A model generated the notes under the pieces. That model ran no database searches, was not told the DNA's origin, and saw nothing but the letters and a program-made list of their open reading frames with translations. A DNA stretch of 64,000 nucleotides, taken from NCBI GenBank assembly GCA_905331475.1, contig CAJNYU010002638.1, positions 18,913 to 82,912 on the forward strand, given 5' to 3'. Below are positions 46,701-55,224 of the stretch, in pieces. Position numbers and translations under genes: made by a program. Every line of letters begins with the position of its first letter. Position 1 is the first letter of the stretch. Source of the stretch: Rotaria socialis (taxonomy: Eukaryota > Rotifera > Eurotatoria > Philodinida > Philodinidae).

Positions 46701-47029
46701 TATGTATGTTGACTATTGAAGAAATAAATTGAATAAAGCTGAGAAATATGTTCGATGAAAGGCAATAATAATTGGCCAGCTATTGAAGAAATAATGAGCA
46801 GTATTTTTTTATCTGCGATATCTGTAATAAAATCGACACATTCATTTACATCCGAAAATATTTTGATTTCATTCGAGATTAATTTCAGCTGATCAAGTAT
46901 ATGTTTGCTTGTTTGCTTGTCACTGTGGATGTCAGCATCGAACCAAATAATGATGAATTGGTCTATGATTCGAGGCTGAATATATTGAAATAGTTTGTTT
47001 TTGTTGTTTGATATTTCATTGGCATTCAT
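43721..47029 (-). CDS. Arginine-type ADP-ribosyltransferase with TPR array
   Basis: This intact single-exon ORF has 1102 residues. Residues 1-120 form an alpha/beta module (FIIIWFDADI, KKILLIISSI, LYSIYFF). Residues about 205-380 form an R-S-E clade ART domain: YRGQG with Arg277, FLSTS (302-306), and FVEEREVLF with the E-x-E pair Glu355/Glu357, the signature of arginine-specific mono-ADP-ribosyltransferases. From about 403 to 790 there are nine to ten TPRs of the kinesin-light-chain type, about 42 residues apart and each with the A-x-x-x-Y-x-x-A-L core and LP-x-N/D-HP spacer. A linker (about 800-980) without clear repeats precedes two more TPRs. It has no signal peptide, so a cytosolic enzyme with targets chosen by the TPRs is likely. 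This layout is common in bdelloid rotifers. All catalytic residues are present. Confidence 0.9.
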   Translation of the reverse strand: MNANEISNNKNKLFQYIQPRIIDQFIIIWFDADIHSDKQTSKHILDQLKLISNEIKIFSDVNECVDFITDIADKKILLIISSIAGQLLLPFIEHISQLYSIYFFNSQHTYDDQWTFKENKVKGIFFEIESMCGALKRDLCQLVNDSALFSIVSTKCGHNFDQLDQSFMYTTLLKKAILEIEHDPKARERFTRFCLNRVFDEPLQTEKIYGFQRSYGEHAPIWWYTKEYFVYTQLNQALRTQDTEFMIEMGFFLRDLHRDIERKYSETDKTTKKYVYRGQGLSVADFNKIKERKGCLLSFNNFLSTSADREVALLLAESNLQKSGNIGILFQMEIDPKVSSTPYALIQDDSAFVEEREVLFSMPSVFRIGEIIEIQDRLWEVNLKFTSDDDSELTSLTNYIRNEMKEASGWYSIAELMIRMGKYEKALEIYGALCSENVHGNGFEDYCLNLVLNLNMVATEHLLGKYSSALKQLQSLLETLRDIFPSDHLLFSTIYNTFGLIQRAIGDYKTSLSYVEMSLEIQLRSSPADQANLSMTYNNAATTYYMMGDNIMALKSYEEALVIQQKSLPTNHPCLGYTYANIGLVYQSIGNNVSAITHLERALEIFHKSIPADHPDLGMIHNSIGMVQTCVGNCQVGHECFEKALKIQQKSLPANHPNLGIVHSNIGIVYQFTGKYSDALTAYKKAHRILQKSFPEDHPLLVVNDSYIAWVYTMLGNYSKALVHFEKTLANQERAVTPNPQYLAITYNGLGILYQAMGNFSKAKLYYEKALELLQKYLPPNHATLARIYSNLGQLSFWMGDYITGCSAMSKATKIEQKSHSAHQNHSSLAINTDTSNTLRQSMNSYSDLMSQLGGTFEGAQRLFSSDQQVENWTEEDLNRAHSLLKSLTSVVPNLDRVLQDQRELLSTNPSTLFGAPINLAEQNQALDYGSNVSECLKKSLVSLQNLCSTDEAEISSILDGTSSSDAIRENVLGMFQGLDKLVELHQNSLPPDNPSLAIFYNNYGSQNCSMDNHSLALLFYEKALDNIINRLPNNYQLLAKTYNNMATELDHLERHAEAIDNAEKAFQTAESAFGMHHEETIFYQNQLQQLQRKGRFIYENI

Positions 47030-47829
47030 TATTCAGCTAGAATATGTGCCTACGTATTTTCTTTTAATATTTTTGCAGTAGATAATATACTCTTATGTGG
47101 AAATCACTCAGGAAAGTTCTCGATTGTGTCTCTGCAGTTGATTACAAATACCTGACTTCACAACAGTCGATGCAATAAATAAAGCTTTGACGTATTCTTC
47201 AGTCCCTTTCTACTACTTGAATTTTTTCCGTCTAAATTTCCTTCCATTGTTGATTATTTTTGTCACGCATTTTACACACATTGTATACATAGCATGCGAC
47301 AAAAAACAAAGAAAAATTCTGTTACGAAAATCATTCACTTTTATGCTGTTCGATCAATAAATGCGATAGTGAGTCATAATCCTTCGTTCGTGTGCTCATC
47401 GAGACAAAGTATTCAACGACGGTAAAATCAAGCGAGAGCAAATTGGCACACCCATACCGAACATTCACACTCGTAAACGACCGTTGAGGGTGTGGGTGTG
47501 GGTGAGTCTGCTTGTGGATGTTTAGAAAGAGAAGTAGCACACCCCACATCTGCACCCCTCAAAACAACAACGAAAGGAAGAGAATAATGATAAAGAGAGG
47601 CACTACTCACAGGAAGGGTGTGGGTGTGGGTGTGTTACTAAGTCAGATGGGGTTAATTAATCAAGTCACTATTAAAGTGGTTAATTAGGATAAAATTCTA
47701 TATCTAGAATGGATCAAATTTGATTCGATATTTTTCGGCGAAGACTTTTATTCGGCGAAGATGAAGCCGGCAAAAATAATCGTCGGCGAAGAAAAGATTC
47801 GGCGAAGCTGGAATTTACCGAGGTATTCG
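47030..47829. other. Intergenic stretch with telomere-like and TTCGGCGAAGA repeats
   Basis: No gene is seen. CGGCGAAG occurs four to five times at 47730-47815, just before the fucosyltransferase remnant. An AT-rich inverted pair (GGTTAATTAAT ... GTGGTTAATTAG) lies at about 47650-47690. Confidence 0.5.
47488..47634 (+). repeat. Two short interstitial TGTGGG runs (bdelloid telomere motif)
   Basis: GGGTGTGGGTGTGGGTG at 47488-47504 and GGGTGTGGGTGTGGGTGTG at 47616-47634 are perfect (TGTGGG)n runs of about three units in the same orientation, 111 bases apart. CACACCCCAC and GCACCCCTC lie between them in the opposite sense. TGTGGG is the published telomere repeat of bdelloid rotifers. Simple GT-rich sequence of other origin cannot be excluded. 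Confidence 0.6.
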
Positions 47830-48718
47830 CAATGGTGGCCATGTTGTACATTTCGACAAATGCCCAAAGAAAATGTGAATGTGCATATCGAATAGAATAT
47901 TTTAAACAACGTTCACCACATGCTGTACTATTTTTTGGCGAAGATTTTTCTTGGTCTTTTCATTTATCCGATAGAAATCGAACGTCATTCCAACAACGAT
48001 GGATATTTTGGTCATGGGAAGCGCCTATTCATCATCCAGAATATGACCTATCGGCAAGATTCTGATATTGTTCATAGTTGTGGTCGACATATACGTTGCA
48101 ATTTATCGTTTACAATTCATGATTATCAATGAATTGATTTTTATCTCTCACTACATAATAATCAATCGACATTTAATATAAAAACTGAATTCAAATGTCG
48201 AAAAAATCGTATCTTATGGATTATATCCAATTGTAGAACTCAATCAAGACGTCATAAAATAGCTAAAACTTAAAAAAAATATTTTCCCATTCATGAATAT
48301 GGTAAATACTCAAAATCACCGATAAAAGATAATGTTGAAAAATTACTGCTAAATTATAAATTTTATTTAGCATTCGAAAATGCTAATTCTCGTGATTATA
48401 TAACTGAAAAAGCATTCTATAATTCACCTACACATGGAAGTATTCCTATTGTTCTTGTACCTGATGCAGTAAACTATAAAAACATTTTACCATCAAATTC
48501 TTTTATTCATATTGATCAATTTGAAAAATTGATCTAATCTTGCTAATTTAATCGATGATGTCAGTAATCATATAGATATATTCTCATTGTGTCATCAATG
48601 GTGTATCGACTATCGATTATTGACATGGCCAGCGAATTATTTCATTGATGATTCATCTTGTAATTTGTGCATCAAACTATTGAATGATAAAACCGCAGAG
48701 TTACAGGAATTTTTCTAA
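47830..48718 (+). pseudogene. Alpha-1,3-fucosyltransferase (GT10) pseudogene
   Basis: Pieces of a GT10 protein lie in order in different frames: KCECAYRIEYF and PHAVLFFGEDFSWSFHL, then RWIFWSWEAPIHHPE; after a frame change, MTYRQDSDIVHSCG; a gap; then from about 48195 CRKNRILWIISNC. An in-frame TAA (48271-48273) is followed by the donor-binding core FYLAFENANSRDYITEK, then GSIPIVLVPDAVNYKNI and SFIHIDQFEKLI. A further stop and frame change lead to IANLIDDVS ... TAELQEFF, ending at 48718. GT10 enzymes transfer fucose from GDP-fucose in the Golgi. There are at least two frameshifts, an internal stop, and loss around the acceptor region, so this copy is dead. No transmembrane anchor remains. Confidence 0.85.
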
Positions 48719-49311
48719 ATGGCTTAATCAATCTCCTTAATTATTTTATTGTCTATTTTGAAGATTTTGCTTTTTGCGTTGCCAATTTATAGGTCAATAC
48801 ATGTGATTCGAAATAAAATTGAAAGCTTATTTTCTTCATTTATTTTAATTCTGTCAAATGTTGTGAGCGAAAATTTGTTCGATTTCATTCATCAATCTTT
48901 AGTTTACGAATACCTCAGAATTTTCCACTATTTACTTGAAGAGAAACAAAAAGTTTGGATTGCTATAAAATATGATCTAAAATGACTCTTGAAATAATGT
49001 GATGAAAACTAATATTGGATGCAGATCAAAACTTATATTGAAGATTGCCGAGCAAAAACAACCGAGATAAATCAGTGAGTTCTTCTGTGAAAAACACACA
49101 CCTTTCGAATTATAAAAAGAAAGTTTTTCTTTTTAGTCTTATCAATGGATGGCGATAGTAGGCTCCAAATCGTTGAAATAAATTGACTACTTGCACTCAA
49201 AAACATCTAGAAGACTCTTTGAACTGATGCTGCCAAAAAATTTAATTATGTAAAATAAAATTAATGCGCAGGTTTATTTAGAAAATTTTTTACAACGTTT
49301 ACATCAGTAGA
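48719..49311. other. Intergenic stretch
   Basis: I see nothing supportable here. The ORF at 48749-48985 (plus) has no family features. Confidence 0.5.
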
Positions 49312-52300
49312 TTAAACTAAAATACAAGTTTTTGACTTTTCATTCTCATTTCGTTCCATTCTTCTAAAAAAATGCTTCAGTGTGATGTTTCGTCCTTGTA
49401 ATGTTTTTTCCAACGTTACACCTTTTTCTTGGTCTGCTTTAATGAAATTTTCATTTGGTATTGTTTCGATTGGTAGTAGATGTTGTTTAAAAAGATCTTT
49501 TAATTCATCAGTATCCTCTAACTTATTAATGATATCCATTATATCAGTACGTTGACGTTCTTCTGATTGTGCTTGAAATGATTTCAAACCAGAATATTCG
49601 CCGACAGTATCTATTTGACCAGTTAACGGTATACCTAGTTCAAGTAAACATTTTATTGATGCAATTGAACGATGTTCAACTGCAAGAAATAATAATGGAA
49701 TATAGCGTTGACCTTGAATATAATCAGTTAAAGATGAATTTGGATTCAAATATTTAATATGAAAACCCATTTTTATTATTTTATTGTTAATTGATTTAAT
49801 ATCTTCAACAGAATTACTCTCAATAGCTTTTTTTAAATCTGAATAAAAAGCTAACTTTAAATGATTACTGATTGCTGACGATTCTTTTTCCAATTCACTT
49901 TTTAGAAAATCATGAGCATGAAATTCTTCAGAACATAAGTCACGACGCATTAAATAATCCATGGGATTTAAATTCATACAATCAATAATCTAAACGAACA
50001 GTTGTTTGTCCTTTTACAAGCAGTTAATATCAGAAGAAAATTCTTACTTGTTGGGCATTGTGTTGTTCAAGAATTTCAATAGATTTTTTATCGTTCATTA
50101 TACATGCATAATGATAACATGTGCGATTAAGATTATCTCCGGTGTTGATTACATCATTGTAGTTATCACAGATGAATCTAAACACAAAAATACAATAGAT
50201 ATATGTAGAAAAGACTTGAGGAAATTAAAAATTCTAACACCTAATATTATAAACATATTGTATGAAATCGAATCAAAATGTTGTGTTGTTAATCTCAAGG
50301 GTTTGATGTTCTGAATCGATTACTCTTTTATATTAATCTCATTGTCATTTTTGATTGTCGATTAACATTTTCGTATTCAGAAAACGATAATTTAGAATAA
50401 ATTGGGCACAACAAAATGGTTGAAAGTAAGATCATTCAAGTATGGTTTAATAATAAAATGAAAGCAAAAGGCGAAGCATTTTTTTTTCTTTAAGTAATAA
50501 CGGCTCAAATCTCGAATAGAAGATGCGATTCACTGAAATCATTTTCTCTCGTAAGGGATACCTATCCAAATCTCATTAGCACATAGTAATTATTTCTCAA
50601 ATTTGTGCCAAGTGTCATTGGTATGGAAATAAGTTCAAAATGCTATTTATTTAAACTTTTTGGCTAGACAAATATTCTCTCTCTCTCTCTCTCTTGATCT
50701 AGATATAATGAAAATCCAGTTTTTATGCTTACTTTAAAATATGATATCTTTGATAAAGTACGGCTAGATGTGTACATCGTCTTCCAAATGAATCCTTCGC
50801 ATAGAATGCATTTGGTTTAATTTTCGAGATCTGTTTTAATTTGACAAAATTATCATCCGCCACAGCTTGTTTCAAATCTGATATGACAGCAGGTAAACCT
50901 GTATCAGATTGCAATGAGTATAATAAATCATACACTTGTGTTTTCATTGGTAATGTTTTTTTTCGAAAAAATATTAATAGATAATAACCAAATTGATTTA
51001 AAATAAATTGTTCAATTATGAAACGCTTCTTTAATTGTAACATTAATATATTCAAAATAGGATTATAAAATGTTCTCAATCTATTATACGTTAACGTTGA
51101 TGTTGTAAATTCAATGTAGTCAATAATAGTTTGCTCTTGGTGATTACGTTGGGCAAGTAGTAATGGATGATGGTAAAGAATAGCTTTAAAAACATTTAAA
51201 TATTCTTGATTTTCATTTTTAGAATATAAATTTATAAGATGAAAAAGGAATGTTTCACCTTTCGAAGATTTGGTATACATATCAGACTTTGATAAAATAA
51301 TTTTTCGTACATCATTAGATATAATTTCATTAAAACAATGAAAAAATAAAGGTAAACCGTCTGTACATAAAATATTTACATTAATATTTATTGTTGAAGA
51401 ATTAAATAAAATATCGAGAGATTTAGAAGATTGTGTATCAAGACAATATTCTAATAATGATTTTGAATATGTTCGAATGCATGTTAATCTATGAATGGAA
51501 TCAAATGCATTGAACTTTAAGAATTTACTTTCATGTTGATATATAATTGAAGCTCGATCCCAATCACATGCTAATATTGAGTGAAGAAATTCATTTGTTA
51601 CTTGATAATCAGCAAGTAAATCAGTAATTGACGGACAATTAAGATCACTAGCTTTGTCTAATAATGATTTATTAGAATTATGCTTACAATCTACTTTAAT
51701 AAAGCCTGAATTTTATTTAAAAAAATGAATTGCTTTATTAGAAATCAAATTCATTATTTAGGTACCTTTAATTAATCGCTCGATTTCTTGTGAATTCCCA
51801 GTTTCTACGGCAGTCCAGATACCTTCATTGTAGCCTCTATATAGAGCTGTTAATTGAGGATTATTACCTTCAATATAAGCATCAGCTGTTTTGCCTTGAT
51901 GATTAACGATGCACGGATCCACGCCAACACGAAATAAAGCCTCAACATACATATATAGAAACAATATTTATTTTATGTAAACATCTAATTATGGAACATT
52001 TTCAACTATAATCTACTGCTTTTACTGACATTTAGCTCACTGTGAGGACTTCATTATATTTCATGAATCATGTCAATCCATAATAACGTATTTCACATTG
52101 AAATATATCTCTACACAATTTCTATGAAATTATTTACCTGAATTATATCTAATGTAGTATCAGGACAATGCCGAATGATAGCTTCATGTAATGGTGTATT
52201 ACCCTTGTCATTTGTTACATTAGGATCAGCACCAGCATTACTCAATGCATAAATCATTCGAAAAGCAATCCTACGAAAAAGAAAACATAAATTAATATGA

Positions 52301-52514
52301 AATGAATGACTATTTACTTTTCTTGACCCTGTTGTGAATTTCGAATTAGGATATGAAAATAGGAACCTTTTTTAGGATGATCCAATGTAGCCAAATCCGA
52401 GTCTTGATGAAGCAACGTATTGAGCTGTTGTAAAAGTTCATCCGAATACATCGAGTGATTAGTAAGCAACTTATAAAGAGGATTATTATAAAAAAGTTCT
52501 CTCTTTGAAGCCAT
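49312..52514 (-). CDS. Ankyrin-repeat protein with C-terminal CaaX box (six exons)
   Basis: Exons 52318-52514, 52138-52270, 51766-51940, 50733-51705, 50048-50177 and 49312-49989 join in consistent phase through GT-AG introns of 47, 197, 60, 555 and 58 bases, giving 761 residues. Ankyrin-like units are clear in exon 2 (ALSNAGADPNVTNDKGNTPL, then HEAII), exon 3 (ALFRVGVDPCIVNHQGKTAD), exon 4 (end: AKDSFGRRCTHLAVLYQR), exon 5 (TGDNLNRTCYHYACIMNDKK) and exon 6 (IPLLFLAVEHRSIASIKCLL, then ELGIP). The middle of exon 4 is helical and diverged. The protein ends KSKTCILV, a CaaX-type sequence, so prenylation and membrane attachment are possible. There is no death domain or kinase. Ankyrin arrays bind other proteins; the partner is unknown. 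Splice sites are inferred, and the third 5' site (GTACCT) is the weakest. Confidence 0.75.
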
Positions 52515-53390
52515 TGTTTCTTGTTATGTTACGTGTTCTACTGTTCTCAATCAAAATTTATATGTGATAAAAGGCAAATGAGGAGCACGAGTATTTAAAT
52601 TATTTATTAATAAATATTTGATGTTATAAAATACTTCTGATAACAATTTTTTAGAAGAAATACTCATTGTAGAAATGTAATAATAGAGTTATGGGAAGAA
52701 AATTTGTATTTTTAAATATTAATATTTTATTATAAAAAAAATGATTTTTTTTTCATTCTCTCTAACAACATCATGTAATGTAAAGAAAATATTTGAATTA
52801 TTCTTCGTTCATTTTCATAACTTCTAAAAAGTATATACGTAAACGTATCCCCATGGCACTACTCTGAAAGAAAATAAATGTGGAAACGTCGGATTTCATC
52901 CGAAAGTTATGTGTACTGCAAAAAGTGCATGGGATATATGAGTCATTCTAGAATGTCTGAACACCAAAATTATCATGAGAAACTAGGCAATTTGATTTCT
53001 GGATGCAGTTTTTGTGCATTTTGAGACGTTTTTCAGGCGATGTTTCATCAGAAAGCTACGGTTTAGTTCAAAACTAATATCAGATTCGGAATCAGCGTTA
53101 AAAACTGAGTCGATTTATATATGTTGTGAATAATTCTGAGAAAGATTTATTTTTTGAAAAAAATTCCCTGTACATCCTCCTCAGGGATGGCCTGGTCAAA
53201 AATGACAATTTTTTCGATAACTCAACCATTTCTTGAGGGATTCTTCTCATCTTCGAACTCGACCGAGATATTCATGAGATTGAACTGTGTGGAAAATTTC
53301 ATCACGGTCTGACTCTCCTTTCGCAAGTTATCGTGCCTACGGCCGGACGGACACACTGACCGATTCTAGAGTGTACTCACTTTTTGAGTA
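52515..53390. other. Intergenic stretch upstream of the ankyrin gene
   Basis: No gene is seen. The segment about 53165-53375 has a higher GC content than its flanks (TTCATCACGGTCTGACTC, GTTATCGTGCCTACGGCCGG) and reads like part of a dispersed repeat. It ends at a small palindrome GTGTACTC...GAGTACAC. Confidence 0.45.
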
Positions 53391-53395
53391 CACAA

Positions 53396-53890
53396 AAAGG
53401 AGTTCTGCAGAACCCTTTTATGACTCCGTAGCTCATGCGGAACCATTTCAAGTTCTGTATGACAGTTCGGAACTATCAATAGTTTTGTCCAACAGTATTG
53501 AACTTTGGAAGGTTTCGGGAAAAGATTCAAAACCATAAAAAGCTCCGTGTCGAAGAATATTGCACCGAAAGGGTTCTGCACAATGACACTGAACCTAGTA
53601 GGGTTCTATGAAAAAATGCCGAACCATAAAATGTTCTCTAGTCAAAAGTACAAAACCCGATAGGTTCTGTTCCATGATGCTAAACTTTGCAAGGTTCGGC
53701 AAAAGAATCCTGAACCATAAAAAGTTCAGTGTACAATAATACTGAACCAGATATAGTTCTGGATAAAGATGCAGAACCTGCAAATGTTTTCTATCCAAAA
53801 GGGGAACTCAAAAGGTTCTGTTTCTGCAATGCTAAACCGAATAAGTTTTGTACAATAAGACTAAATCTTGGACGGTTCTGTCAAACAAAT
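53396..53890. repeat. Degenerate minisatellite of about 35-base units with GGTTC/GAACC arms
   Basis: About 12 diverged units each carry a GGTTC(T)-like and a GAACC-like motif around T/A-rich spacers. Examples are AAAGGGTTCTGCACAATG...TGAACC and AGGTTCTGTTCCATGATGC. The motif pair resembles the AGTTC/GAACT arms of the MITE at 12517-13026, and the start AAAAGGAGTTCTGCA recurs at about 42299. ORFs at 53287-53538, 53366-53581 and 53595-53798 are by-products of the repeat. Confidence 0.75.
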
Positions 53891-54787
53891 GATCGATTCC
53901 AAAAATAAATTCTTTACCCAAAAATACTGAAGTGGAAAATATTTTCTCATTTCTGCTCAATTCTTTAGGGTGTCACAATTCAAACGTGTTGCTATAAAAA
54001 GCTTTGAGAGAAAAAGTATGATACAAGATATATTTATTATGAAGTCTTTTATCAAAGTGTCGGCTGAAAATATTTTTTCAAATGTAATTTAAGGTACATT
54101 CACTACAACTATTTTATTGGATACTTTATTCTTTGTTTTACTTCATGATACGTTATTGTGCTCTAATGTTCGACGTTTTCATCGCTCGAGAATACTTTTT
54201 ACACTAAAACCGTTCATATGAGGTGAATTTTCTTTTCTTCTCAAATAATGTCACTTTTTTTTTACATTTTTCACTTGTTTCTCATTGCTGAGAAAAGATT
54301 GAAACAAATCACCATAGTTTCCTCAACGCCTACCTAATATATGCTAAATCTGGTGAATAACTAAAAAGGCAAACAATGCTATCATTCATATTGAGTAATC
54401 CAACTGCTGTGAGATAAATTACGACTATCATCACAATTCGACGACTCTAATAAAACTCCAATAATATTTTTAAGTATCGTATGCATCGGCTATATACGAT
54501 TTATTATCATAGTATCGTTGTCTATCGTGTTTGTTCTAAGACACTCGTTCACATCAACAAAAGAAACCATTCAATTAAATATGTAACACTATGAAATTAT
54601 TCAGCCATATCATACGCAGCTAATATGCACACATGCCGTTGAACTTCACATCTTACAAATAAGATAGAGGATTTAATGAAATCCATATGAATCCAAGGAT
54701 ATGTCCTAAACATATAGTTTCACGAATACACAAATAATCGTATAGTAATAAGGAAATTCATATAAGGCTATTAGTATAATGCACATG

Positions 54788-54826
54788 ATGGGGAATATGA
54801 ATTTGCGGCAAATTCAAATACCCCAT
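54788..54826. repeat. Stem-loop (16 of 18 pairs, 3-base loop)
   Basis: ATGGGGAATATGAATTTG, loop CGG, then CAAATTCAAATACCCCAT. There are two mismatches. It lies about 400 bases past the deiodinase stop codon, beyond the SECIS candidate. It may be a degraded inverted repeat or a transcript structure. Confidence 0.7.
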
Positions 54827-55040
54827 GAAGCCAATAAGACAACACTTTTATAAACGTGAATTAGTGCATTTGAACTTTTTTGAGGTTGATATATATGTTT
54901 ATTTATTAGAAGAAAAAAACTCCATTGAATTTTCAAGTATTCGAGAGATTTTTCTTACGTTTGTCTTTCTCTATTTCTCGCGTTCATCTATACGATATGT
55001 TTACGCGCTGTATCCTCTCTAGAATCAACAGAAATTTTCA

Positions 55041-55089
55041 TCAAACTGTGGACATTCACGCAATGTGATTTTCATCGCACAGTTGTCAT
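55041..55089 (-). promoter_or_regulatory. Candidate SECIS element
   Basis: On the transcript strand, about 136 bases after the stop, the sequence runs ATGA (55089-55086), 13 bases, AAAA (55072-55069), and TGA (55043-55041). A perfect 7-base stem AACTGTG/CACAGTT (55084-55078 with 55050-55044) closes next to the ATGA/TGA core. This fits the eukaryotic SECIS plan: a non-Watson-Crick quartet, a helix, and an apical A-rich stretch at 11-13 bases. A small hairpin ACATT-GCGTG-AATGT on the 3' side would correspond to the extra apical helix of form 2. Pairing between the 7-base stem and the apical A run is imperfect, so confidence is moderate. Its role would be to recruit SBP2 and EFSec for UGA decoding in the upstream gene. 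Confidence 0.55.
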
Positions 55090-55224
55090 TTGTTTCATGC
55101 TGAATTCTTTCAGTGAGGATTATCGAGTAAATGAACGAAAAGAATTAAAGAGAACAGTAGTAAGAAAGAAAGCAGACAAAGAATAAGATTCAAATGAAGA
55201 AAGTATCTGGTCACATGAATTACA

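Noticed and set aside
53287..53798. ORFs across the 53-kb array
   Set aside because: They are translations of the degenerate minisatellite, with periodic composition and no domain.
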